Shown in pieces: positions 1 to 8,314 of a DNA stretch of 64,000 nucleotides. Source of the stretch: Bacteroidales bacterium (GTDB lineage Bacteria > Bacteroidota > Bacteroidia > Bacteroidales > P3). The stretch's first letter is position 1. Each line of letters starts with the position of its first letter. The notes under the pieces were generated by a model. It was not told the origin of the DNA and searched no databases. It saw nothing but the letters and a program-made list of their open reading frames with translations. The translations under genes and the position numbers were made by a program. The stretch lies in assembly GCA_024685285.1 (NCBI GenBank), contig JAIKVZ010000031.1:123998-187997 (forward strand), given 5' to 3'.

Positions 1-414
1 GCCAACGCAATGCTTGAGCGTTTGAGCACGCCCCCCATTCAGCAACGCGTACGCCTCGAGAGCCTGTTGCTGCGTCCCGAGGTGGCTTTGGCCGACCTCG
101 AAACAGTTTCGCCCGAGCTCGCAGACAGTCTTGCAGCCATACCGTCAGAGATAAGAGCTGAGGTTGCCGAAGGTGCCGAAATTGAAATGAAATATAGCCG
201 CTATATTGAGAAAGAGCAAGAGGTGGCCGCCCGTTTGCTCAAGTTCGAGGACATCCTGCTGCCTCCGTCAATCGACTACCACGCTCTGCACGCCTTGAGC
301 TACGAGGCTCGCGAGAAACTTTCGCGTATGAAGCCGCACACTCTTGGGCAAGCCTCGCGCATCAGCGGTGTCTCGCCGGCCGACGTGGCCGTGCTCATGG
401 TAATGCTTAAGTAG
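1..414 (+). CDS. mnmG: tRNA uridine-5-carboxymethylaminomethyl(34) synthesis protein MnmG (GidA), C-terminal part; 5' end outside window
   Basis: Frame is open to base 1; C-terminus (YSRYIEKEQEVAARL...LSYEAREKLSRMKPHTLGQASRISGVSPADVAVLMVML) is typical of the MnmG C-terminal domain. Confidence 0.93.
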   Translation, partial: ANAMLERLSTPPIQQRVRLESLLLRPEVALADLETVSPELADSLAAIPSEIRAEVAEGAEIEMKYSRYIEKEQEVAARLLKFEDILLPPSIDYHALHALSYEAREKLSRMKPHTLGQASRISGVSPADVAVLMVMLK

Positions 415-461
415 GGGTTAAGGTCGGGTTAAGGTCGGGTTGAGGTCGGGTTGAGGTCGGG
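415..461 (+). repeat. Tandem 11-nt G-rich repeat, 4 units plus GGG (GGGTTAAGGTC x2, GGGTTGAGGTC x2)
   Basis: Read directly; begins immediately after the mnmG TAG stop, in a convergent intergenic space. Confidence 0.95.
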
Positions 462-550
462 AATTACCCTTGTTAAGCTGGTTTCTACATCCACTTTTTC
501 CGAACATTTTGCCTCTGTAGTATCTCTCTACATTGGGCGTTTCTTGACAG

Positions 551-566
551 TGTTCCACGTGGAACA
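551..566. promoter_or_regulatory. Candidate chromosomal parS (ParB-binding) site TGTTCCACGTGGAACA
   Basis: Perfect 16-bp palindrome matching the bacterial parS form TGTTnCACGTGnAACA; intergenic, near mnmG. Confidence 0.8.
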
Positions 567-572
567 GTATGT

Positions 573-1208
573 CTAAGTGTCTTGGACTATGAGTTTTACG
601 CTTTGCAAATAGTCTTTGCTGTCAGGTCCGAGGTTGCACAGCAAATCTATCGCACTCAGGTTGGGTTCGAACCGATGGCGGTCGGCAAAAACCTGTGTGT
701 AGGGCAGGCATTCTATCGCCACTTGAGAGTGCTTTGGGCCAAAGGCTTGCCGCAAGTCTTCAGATTTGCCGCAGGGTGGCTCAAAATCGGTGCTCTGGGC
801 TATTTGACACTCAATTTTGAAGAGCCTCAATAGTAGTTTTGTCAGTGCAGTGTTGAGTTCTATCAGGGTGGGGTAGGGAGTTAGCAGGGTTCGCTCGATG
901 TCGTCGCGGTAGTAGAAATAGTAAGGGCTTGCTGAGTAGGCGGCATCGAGGGTGCGCAGATGGGTGCGTGCCCAGGGGCGACTGTTGTCCACCGTCATGC
1001 GTGATGTAATGGTATGGTTGCCATCGGGGCGCGAAACGGGCACTGTCAAGTCCTGTAAACCGTTGGCTGTCATTATTATAGCACGGTTGCGCAAGGTCTG
1101 CTTCGGGTAGGTTTCGTATACCTCAACGGTGACGTCTGTATTCTGCGCAAGGCAGGCCATATAGGCCACTGGTGGCAGATAGGCCGTGGGCAGCAACGGT
1201 GCGCTCAT
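573..1208 (-). CDS. WbqC-like family protein
   Basis: LLPTAYLPPVAYMACL..., NRAIIMTANGLQDLTVPV, RTLDAAYSASPYYFYYRDDIERTL resemble the WbqC-like family. Confidence 0.8.
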   Translation of the reverse strand: MSAPLLPTAYLPPVAYMACLAQNTDVTVEVYETYPKQTLRNRAIIMTANGLQDLTVPVSRPDGNHTITSRMTVDNSRPWARTHLRTLDAAYSASPYYFYYRDDIERTLLTPYPTLIELNTALTKLLLRLFKIECQIAQSTDFEPPCGKSEDLRQAFGPKHSQVAIECLPYTQVFADRHRFEPNLSAIDLLCNLGPDSKDYLQSVKLIVQDT

Positions 1209-1642
1209 TTGCCAATGCTCACCGAGAGCAGCGTGTCGTCCTCGAAAAAGAAGTCAACATTGGCTTCGCCGAATGATATGCGGCGTTCGCCCCAAAGCTC
1301 GTCCTCGATGTCCTGTTCGCAGAAATGGTGGCTCACCATGAGTTTCACAATTTCTTGTTCGTTTAAATCGAAAATGTTTTCACCAAGCATTGTGGCCTCT
1401 TCGTCACACACGTCAATGCACTGTAAACGAGGATTTTCACCCTCGAAAAAGAGAGTCAGGCCCTCGTCTTCGTAACACAGTACGGTGGTGCTCTCGTCGT
1501 CGGCGTTGTCGATGTTTTCAACGCTGTCGGCTTGGCCGAGCAGAGCCACAGCCTCTTCAACGGGCATATCGAAATGGAGGTCGCCAATGCCCTGTTTTAT
1601 GATGATATTGTGTTCCATTTTAGTCGTCATTTCTGGCCACAA
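1205..1642 (-). CDS. Hypothetical acidic protein, 4-nt overlap with WbqC-like gene
   Basis: Intact ORF, translationally coupled overlap with downstream gene. Confidence 0.7.
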   Translation of the reverse strand: MWPEMTTKMEHNIIIKQGIGDLHFDMPVEEAVALLGQADSVENIDNADDESTTVLCYEDEGLTLFFEGENPRLQCIDVCDEEATMLGENIFDLNEQEIVKLMVSHHFCEQDIEDELWGERRISFGEANVDFFFEDDTLLSVSIGK

Positions 1643-1851
1643 ATATACACATTTTTTTTAATATAGCAAAAAAAATATTTCAAAACCGGTTATTTTGCAG
1701 ATTTGTCGAAGCCCTAAAATGAGTGTCGATAGGCATTTCAATAGCCGTTTTACACCAGAGTGCAATGCCGCGAAACCCTTCGAAAACATTGGTGTAAATA
1801 TCTGAAAACTAACAATAAAGCCTAAACAGACAAATAAATTATCAAATAATT

Positions 1852-1882
1852 TTTGCGTATTGTAAAAAAAGTAGTACTTTTG
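1852..1882 (+). promoter_or_regulatory. Bacteroidota-type sigma promoter upstream of tRNA-Lys genes
   Basis: TTTG (1852-1855) - 19 nt - TACTTTTG (1875-1882), matching the TTTG/TAnnTTTG consensus. Confidence 0.7.
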
Positions 1883-1923
1883 CAAACTCATTTAGGGGCG
1901 CAAAAGAGGCGTCACAGTGGTCC

Positions 1924-1996
1924 GACTCAGTAGCTCAGCAGGTAGAGCACATCCCTTTTAAGGATGGGGTCCTGGGTTCGAGCCCCAGCTGGGTCA
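1924..1996 (+). tRNA. tRNA-Lys (anticodon TTT)
   Basis: 73-nt cloverleaf: GACTCAG/CTGGGTC acceptor stem, CTTTTAA anticodon loop, GGTTCGAGCC T arm. Confidence 0.95.
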
Positions 1997-2023
1997 CTGT
2001 TGTTTAAATGATAATTGTACGGA

Positions 2024-2096
2024 GACTCAGTAGCTCAGCAGGTAGAGCACATCCCTTTTAAGGATGGGGTCCTGGGTTCGAGCCCCAGCTGGGTCA
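2024..2096 (+). tRNA. tRNA-Lys (anticodon TTT), identical second copy
   Basis: Identical 73-nt sequence exactly 100 bp downstream of the first copy. Confidence 0.95.
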
Positions 2097-2103
2097 CTAA
2101 AAA

Positions 2104-2129
2104 GCCGGAACCAAATGTCCGGTTTTTTT
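2104..2129 (+). terminator. Rho-independent terminator after tRNA-Lys
   Basis: CCGGA-loop-TCCGG stem followed by TTTTTTT. Confidence 0.75.
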
Positions 2130-2134
2130 GTACT

Positions 2135-3958
2135 ATGCGCAAAGTCATTGCCCTCATTGTCTGTGGTTTGGCTCTCGTGTTGCAGAGCCAGGTTCTTTGT
2201 GCGCAGCAAAGTGACGACGAGCAGTTGGCAGCTCAGTATTATGCTGCCGGCGAGTTGCAGCAGGCCGCCGAAATCTACGAGGGTCTCTATCAGCGCACAA
2301 ACAACAAATACCACTACCAGATGTTGCTCCGCACCTATATGGCTTTAGAGCAATATCGTGATGCTGAGCACCTTACAGAGCGCCGTATTGCCAAGTTCCC
2401 CAAAGAGTTGTATCTATATGTAGACCTTGGCAATACGCAGCTTGCGCGCGGCGACAAGAAAAAGGCAGAGCGCACTTATCAAAAGCCCATCTCGCTCCTC
2501 AAAACCGACCTCCGTCCGGTTCCAGATTTGGCTATGGCTTTCGAACAGGCAGGACGTCTCGACCTGGCATTGCAGACCTATCTTACAGCACGGTCTAATA
2601 CTCGTAGCAAAACGCTGTATTTCAATGAAATTGCCGCGCTGCATGGCCGTTTGGGCGACTATGACAAGATGATGTTGGAGTATTTCAATCTGCTTGACAA
2701 CTCTCCTGGTTCGCTTTCATCTGTGCAGCTCTCACTACAGCGTACCCTTAGTGAAACTTCCGATTCTCGTTTGGCAGAAGGGCTGCGCCGTGCTTTGATT
2801 TCGCGGGTGCAGGCAGAACCTAACAATCGAACCTACCTCGAAATGATGATATGGTTCTCGCTGCAGCAGAAGGATTTCCGCTTTGCCCTCACGCAGGCTC
2901 AGGCTGTCGATGCTCGTTTTCCTGACCTTGGTGGCGAACAGGTCTTGCGTGTGGCACGTATCGCTCAGGCCAACGCCGACTACGATGTCGCCCTCGACGC
3001 CTACAACTCACTCATTGCCAAGGGGCAAGAGTCTACACAATATTTCGAGGCCCGTGTTGGTGCTCTTGAGGTTCAATTTTTGCGGATCAACAATAACTAT
3101 GCCATCGCCAAAACCGACCTTGACAACCTCAATACTTTATATATCAATGCGTTTGACGAGTTGGGAAAGAATATTCGTACGGTGCCGCTCATGCGCAACT
3201 ACTCCAAATTGATGGCATACTACGCCAATCAGCCACAGCCTGCAGCCGACATACTTTACGATGCTCTCGAGGTGCCTCGTCTACCAGATCGCACACGCGA
3301 CGAAATAAAACTTGAACTGGCTGACCTTCTGCTCTTTGCAGGCGAGGTTTGGGATGCTTCACTGCTGTATATGCAGGTTGAGAAAGCCAATAAAAACGAC
3401 CTTCTCGGTGCTCAGGCAAAATTCAAGAATGCCAAACTCTCTTATTACAATCACGACTTTGGCTGGGCCAAGTCTCAGCTTGATGTATTGCGTGCCTCAA
3501 CAAGCAAACTAATTGCCAACGATGCCATGGAACTTTCGCTTCAAATATCTGATAACATGGAAGATGACAGCACCTATGGTATGCTCGAAATATTTGCAGA
3601 TGCAGATCTTCTGCTCTATCGCAATTTGCTCGATTCGGCATGGACAACTTTCGACCTCATCCCTAAACGTTCGCTTTCCCATCCGTTACTTGACGATGTA
3701 CTCATGAAAAAGGCTGTAATACGCATGAAACAAGCACGTTATGTTGAGGCCGACTCCCTTCTTTCTCAGTTGGTTGACTTTTATCCTGACGGGCTTCTGG
3801 CTGATGATGCTGTTATGCGTCTTGCAGAAATTAATGAGCTTCACCTAAATAACATAGAACAAGCACTTTACTACTATGAGAAACTTCTCATAGATTATCC
3901 CTCGAGTCTATATACAGACCAAGCCCGCAAACGCTATAATAAACTGAAAGCAAGATAG
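2135..3958 (+). CDS. Secreted tetratricopeptide-repeat protein
   Basis: Start placed at ATG 2135 (MRKVIALIVCGLALVLQSQVLCAQ signal peptide); multiple TPR-like helices. The listed ORF start at 2015 lies inside/next to the tRNA. Confidence 0.85.
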   Translation: MRKVIALIVCGLALVLQSQVLCAQQSDDEQLAAQYYAAGELQQAAEIYEGLYQRTNNKYHYQMLLRTYMALEQYRDAEHLTERRIAKFPKELYLYVDLGNTQLARGDKKKAERTYQKPISLLKTDLRPVPDLAMAFEQAGRLDLALQTYLTARSNTRSKTLYFNEIAALHGRLGDYDKMMLEYFNLLDNSPGSLSSVQLSLQRTLSETSDSRLAEGLRRALISRVQAEPNNRTYLEMMIWFSLQQKDFRFALTQAQAVDARFPDLGGEQVLRVARIAQANADYDVALDAYNSLIAKGQESTQYFEARVGALEVQFLRINNNYAIAKTDLDNLNTLYINAFDELGKNIRTVPLMRNYSKLMAYYANQPQPAADILYDALEVPRLPDRTRDEIKLELADLLLFAGEVWDASLLYMQVEKANKNDLLGAQAKFKNAKLSYYNHDFGWAKSQLDVLRASTSKLIANDAMELSLQISDNMEDDSTYGMLEIFADADLLLYRNLLDSAWTTFDLIPKRSLSHPLLDDVLMKKAVIRMKQARYVEADSLLSQLVDFYPDGLLADDAVMRLAEINELHLNNIEQALYYYEKLLIDYPSSLYTDQARKRYNKLKAR

Positions 3959-4723
3959 ATGGAAGTCAAAGCAAAAAAGTATCTCGGTCAGCATTTTCTC
4001 ACCGATGAGTCGATAGCTTCGCGCATTGCCGACGCTTTATCGCCCACCTGCCATCGTGCACTTGAGGTTGGTCCAGGCATGGGGGTGCTGACCAAATACC
4101 TGATTGCCAGGCAGCAACTTGATTTCCGCGCCATAGAGATTGACTCTGAATCCGTAGACTATCTTCATAGCCATTATCCAGATTTGAAAGTGATTGAAGG
4201 CGACTTTTTGAAGATGGACCTAACTACCTTGTTCCATGATACTTTTGCCGTTATTGGTAACTTTCCTTATAATATTTCGTCGCAGATCCTGTTCCGCGTA
4301 TTCGATTACCGCAATTTAGTGCCAGAGGTGGTGGGTATGTTTCAGAAAGAGGTGGCAGAACGAGTCGCCGCCAAGCCCGGTAGCAAGACATATGGTATAT
4401 TAAGTGTCTTGTTATCAGCCTTCTATAATATTGAATACCTTTTTACTGTTTCGGAACACGTCTTCAATCCGCCACCAAAGGTCAAGTCGGCTGTTATTCG
4501 TCTTGTGCGAAATGGTGTAACTGCTTTGGAATGTGATGAAAAGCTCTTTGTCAAGGTGGTAAAAACCGCGTTCAACCAGCGCCGCAAAACGCTACGCAAT
4601 GCCCTAAAACCACTGAGCATCCCTCTTGATGGCATTGACGAAGGTCAACTTGCAAAACGGGCCGAACAACTTTCGGTGGATGAATATATTTACATAACGA
4701 AAATATTGTCTGCAAATCTATGA
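3959..4723 (+). CDS. rsmA: 16S rRNA (adenine1518/1519-N6)-dimethyltransferase
   Basis: KKYLGQHFLTDE, EVGPGMGVLT, GNFPYNISSQILF, FNQRRKTLRNAL motifs. Confidence 0.96.
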   Translation: MEVKAKKYLGQHFLTDESIASRIADALSPTCHRALEVGPGMGVLTKYLIARQQLDFRAIEIDSESVDYLHSHYPDLKVIEGDFLKMDLTTLFHDTFAVIGNFPYNISSQILFRVFDYRNLVPEVVGMFQKEVAERVAAKPGSKTYGILSVLLSAFYNIEYLFTVSEHVFNPPPKVKSAVIRLVRNGVTALECDEKLFVKVVKTAFNQRRKTLRNALKPLSIPLDGIDEGQLAKRAEQLSVDEYIYITKILSANL

Positions 4724-5271
4724 TTATCGCTGCAATAGTTATAGCTATTTCTCTGTCTGTAAGGGCGTTGCTTGTTATACGCGGATGTGCGTGGGGCAAT
4801 CAGATGAAACTGTTGTCGGGACTTGCCATCTCGGTCGTTTTAGCTATAGTTCATACTGTGCTGTTTTATACAGGACTGCTTACGGGCGATATTCTTCGGT
4901 TCGATGAAAGCCTGTATGATACTGCTAATGCACTGGTTTTCATGGGAATATCGGCTGTGGTGGCTCTCCGTTGGTTATTTCAGGTGAGACGCAAAAGCGT
5001 TGCCTTGCCGTCCTATAACTTAAGTAGGGTCAACGCTGTGTTGGCATTTGCTTTTGCATCCGGAATAAGCGTGTTCATGGTTGGGCTGGGTTTCGGCTTT
5101 GTATGCAAGGAGCCTCGTTGGTTTCTTGCCATCCCACTGTTTGTGCAGACCTTGGTCGGTGCCTATTTTGGCGTTATGTTCGGGCGCCGTCACGTCGAGA
5201 TGAATGTACGCCGGTGGCAACTCCTTTCGGCGCTACTGCTGTTGAGTGTAGCGGTGTCATTCTTGATTTAA
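4720..5271 (+). CDS. Hypothetical integral membrane protein
   Basis: ATGA overlap with rsmA; several hydrophobic segments. Confidence 0.7.
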   Translation: MIIAAIVIAISLSVRALLVIRGCAWGNQMKLLSGLAISVVLAIVHTVLFYTGLLTGDILRFDESLYDTANALVFMGISAVVALRWLFQVRRKSVALPSYNLSRVNAVLAFAFASGISVFMVGLGFGFVCKEPRWFLAIPLFVQTLVGAYFGVMFGRRHVEMNVRRWQLLSALLLLSVAVSFLI

Positions 5272-7080
5272 TTTGACGAGCATTTGGCAGTTTTTGCAGT
5301 CGAATGTCAGTCGGAGCAAGCGTCCGTTGTTGCGTAGCAGAAGTGACGTATCTGTAGGCAAGTTGTTTGGTTTCAGCTCTTTAAGGCACTTGCCAAGTTC
5401 GTGGCGTAGACAGTATTTGGTTGTCATTAAAGCTTTGTCTGCGTAGTCGTGGCTGAGGTCAAGGCCAGGCTCTGTCACTTTGGCATGATGACGTTCATAG
5501 AAAGCTTTGGCACGGTTGTTGATGACATTGGCGTGATAGTCTACTTCTGGCTCGGAGTACGGCTCGTCGTTTGGAGTTGTTTGACACGGTTGAGGTTTGT
5601 AAAGAGCTGTACGTATGTTGTTTAGCTCAGCTACTGCGGTTCGGCGCAGTTCGTTGATTACAGCTGTTGGCAGAAACGGAGTGGGGTTGCAAAGCACCTT
5701 TATACTGCGAGCTTCATAGATTGTGTCGCCGAGTTTAGAAAGCTGGTTTTCAATTTGTTTTAGAGCCAAATCTGGCTTGTTGGCGACTGCTGCTTCTATT
5801 GTTGCTATGGAGGTTGCTGTATTTCCGTCAGAGTCGGTTATTTGCAGCGAAACGCCACTGCAACTATCTGATAGTATGATGTCTATGCCTATTTTACGAC
5901 TTGCTGTACTTCCTTTCAGTTGCTTCTCGAAAGCAAAATCGTTATTGCGCCACAATTGAGTGCCTGGCTTGATATCGGGATTACGGTTTGGGGTAATAGT
6001 TTTACCGTCTACATGGTTTATCAAAAAGCCCTGAAGCTGTCCGCTCGAGTCGAAAAAGCAGAGGCCATCGCCTGCCACAAGCGATTCTATACTATTGATA
6101 ACAAGATTGTTGCGGTTGATGCTGACCAACTTGCCAATAGGTTTGCCAAGCGATTTTTGCGTTGTGTGCGATGCCATAGGGTGGCGGTATCGCAGAAAAT
6201 AATCGGTGTAACCCCTGTTGAAAGTACGTTCTGGGTCGGGTTTGAAACTGAAAGTGGTATGTCCGCTCGAAGCTGGTGTGTGCTCAGGGTGTGTAGATAG
6301 ATAGGAATCAAGTAGTTGACGGTAGTATGCGGTGATGTTTTTCAGATAGGCCATATCTTTGAGGCGGCCCTCGATTTTGAACGAGCGAATGCCGGCAGAT
6401 ATCATGGAATCAATATGTTGTGCTGCCGAGAAGTCGCGAAGCGAGAGTAAGTGTTGGTTGCGTATAAGCACCTCGCCCGATGGCGAGAGCAGATCGTAGG
6501 CCGAGCGGCAGGGTTGGGTGCAGATGCCGCGGTTGCCGCTGCGTCCGGTGATAGCAAGGCTGAGATAGCACTGACCGCTGTAGCATACGCAAAGCGCGCC
6601 ATGAATGAAGGCCTCGAGGTCGATGTTGGTAGCCTCCCTGATGGCTTTCATTTGCTCCAGCGAGGTTTCGCGGGCCAGTATAACACGTTTGAAACCTACT
6701 GATTCCATGAATTTTATGCGCTCAACTGATGCGTTGTGGCATTGTGTGCTGGCGTGGAGTTCTATGGGCGGAAGGTCGCATTCCAACAAGCCCATATCTT
6801 GTATGATTAGAGCATCGACACCGGCGTTCCACAGTTGGCGTATCATCTTCACGGCAGGCTCTAACTCATTGTCGTAGAGTAGGGTATTTACCGTCGCGAA
6901 AACCTTGGAACGATACAGATGGGCGTAGTTTGCCAATTGCTCTATGTCGGCCACTGTGTTTGTGGCGGCAGCACGGGCACCAAAAGCCGGAGCACCTATG
7001 TATACTGCGTCGGCGCCGTGGTTAATGGCCTCAATGCCATGTGTGAGGTCTTTGGCAGGCGAGAGTAACTCAAGTTCCAT
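5257..7080 (-). CDS. Peptidase U32 family protein
   Basis: MELLSPAKD-type start, GADAVYIGAPAFGARA, HGALCVCYSGQCYLSLAITGRSGNRGICTQPCR, KIEGRLKDMAYL. Confidence 0.93.
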   Translation of the reverse strand: MELELLSPAKDLTHGIEAINHGADAVYIGAPAFGARAAATNTVADIEQLANYAHLYRSKVFATVNTLLYDNELEPAVKMIRQLWNAGVDALIIQDMGLLECDLPPIELHASTQCHNASVERIKFMESVGFKRVILARETSLEQMKAIREATNIDLEAFIHGALCVCYSGQCYLSLAITGRSGNRGICTQPCRSAYDLLSPSGEVLIRNQHLLSLRDFSAAQHIDSMISAGIRSFKIEGRLKDMAYLKNITAYYRQLLDSYLSTHPEHTPASSGHTTFSFKPDPERTFNRGYTDYFLRYRHPMASHTTQKSLGKPIGKLVSINRNNLVINSIESLVAGDGLCFFDSSGQLQGFLINHVDGKTITPNRNPDIKPGTQLWRNNDFAFEKQLKGSTASRKIGIDIILSDSCSGVSLQITDSDGNTATSIATIEAAVANKPDLALKQIENQLSKLGDTIYEARSIKVLCNPTPFLPTAVINELRRTAVAELNNIRTALYKPQPCQTTPNDEPYSEPEVDYHANVINNRAKAFYERHHAKVTEPGLDLSHDYADKALMTTKYCLRHELGKCLKELKPNNLPTDTSLLLRNNGRLLRLTFDCKNCQMLVKLNQE

Positions 7081-7146
7081 GCTGCAAAATTACAACTTTT
7101 TTTTATTTTATAGGCAATATTTGCCCGTCGATTGCGTTTTTGGTGT

Positions 7147-8205
7147 ATGACAACTACACGATTGATAACCCCAACGGTTCATTCCACGGCTTTGGCAAGA
7201 TTGTCCAGAGTGCTGAAAACCAGTGCTTTTGGCGATGCAAAGTTTTTTATGATCGTTGATTCTAACACGTTTGACCACTGCCTGCCCGAGGTTGTGGCGG
7301 CAGTGCAACCCTTGGAGCAAGCCGAGTTTGTGGAAGTGCCTGTAGGCGAGGATTGTAAGAGTGTAGAGATTGCCTCGCAGGTTTGGCAGGCTATGATTGA
7401 GAGCGGAGCCGACCGCAACAGTGTGGTTGTGGCTGTGGGCGGTGGCGCCGTGTGCGATTTGGCTGGCTTTGTAGCGGCAGGCTACGAGCGTGGTGTGCGT
7501 TTGGTGAATATCCCCACAAGCCTCATCGCAATGGCCGATGCTGCAATTGGTGGCAAGACTGCTGTGAACCTTGGCGGCGTGAAAAATCCTGTGGGCTTCT
7601 TCAAAATGGCTGATATTGTGTGTGTTGAGCCGTCGCTTCTTGCCTCCCTGCCAAAAGCCGAGTTGAAGTCGGGTGCTTTTGAGGTGGTGAAAACCGCTGC
7701 CGTGGCCGACCCAGAGCTCTTCTCGGAGCTTATCGGCGGCGCGCTCGAACCCTTCTCGGCTCAGGCCATAACGTGCGTTGCTGAAATAAAGCAGGCTATT
7801 GTTAAGGCAGACCCTAAAGACCATGATATCAGGCATATACTTAACTTTGGACATACGTTTGGCCATGCCATTGAGGCCTATTCAGTGCATGGCGGCATGC
7901 GTATGAGTCACGGCGTGGCTGTGGGTATAGGTATGGCTATGGCCATGAGGCTGTCGGTACTCAAGTTGGGACTGGCCCGCGAAGTGTACGACAGCTATTG
8001 CCAATATCTGACGCAACGTATTGAATTTCCGCAGTATACATTGCGCGATGCAGAGCAAATGCTACCGTTGATACATCACGATAAGAAGTGTGCCGGTGGA
8101 CAGGTGCTGGCTGTGTTGTTGAGAAAACCGGGTGAGGCTGTGATTGACGTGGCTTTGAGCGATAATGAATTGCTCGACACCCTGTTGAGTGGCATGGCTC
8201 TGTAA
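7147..8205 (+). CDS. aroB: 3-dehydroquinate synthase
   Basis: VVVAVGGGAVCDLAGFVAAGYERGV, PTSLIAMADAAIGGKTAVN, HILNFGHTFGHAIE; start placed at ATG 7147. Confidence 0.95.
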   Translation: MTTTRLITPTVHSTALARLSRVLKTSAFGDAKFFMIVDSNTFDHCLPEVVAAVQPLEQAEFVEVPVGEDCKSVEIASQVWQAMIESGADRNSVVVAVGGGAVCDLAGFVAAGYERGVRLVNIPTSLIAMADAAIGGKTAVNLGGVKNPVGFFKMADIVCVEPSLLASLPKAELKSGAFEVVKTAAVADPELFSELIGGALEPFSAQAITCVAEIKQAIVKADPKDHDIRHILNFGHTFGHAIEAYSVHGGMRMSHGVAVGIGMAMAMRLSVLKLGLAREVYDSYCQYLTQRIEFPQYTLRDAEQMLPLIHHDKKCAGGQVLAVLLRKPGEAVIDVALSDNELLDTLLSGMAL

Positions 8206-8276
8206 CGCCTTTTGTTCGGGTGCAAGGCTGGTATAAGTGTCTTATTCTATGGTGTTTAGCGAGCTTTGTCCGAGCC

Positions 8277-8314
8277 AAACCCGACCTTAACCCGAACCAA
8301 GTCGGTTTTAACCC
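8277..8314 (-). repeat. G-rich repeat copy (minus strand GGGTTAAAACCGACTTGGTTCGGGTTAAGGTCGGGTTT)
   Basis: Same 11-nt family as 415-461; overlaps the lysC stop codon; aroB/lysC convergent junction. Confidence 0.9.

Noticed and set aside
2015-2134. N-terminal extension of the TPR ORF starting at 2015
   Set aside because: Translates through the second tRNA-Lys and its terminator; ATG 2135 followed by a signal peptide is the credible start.
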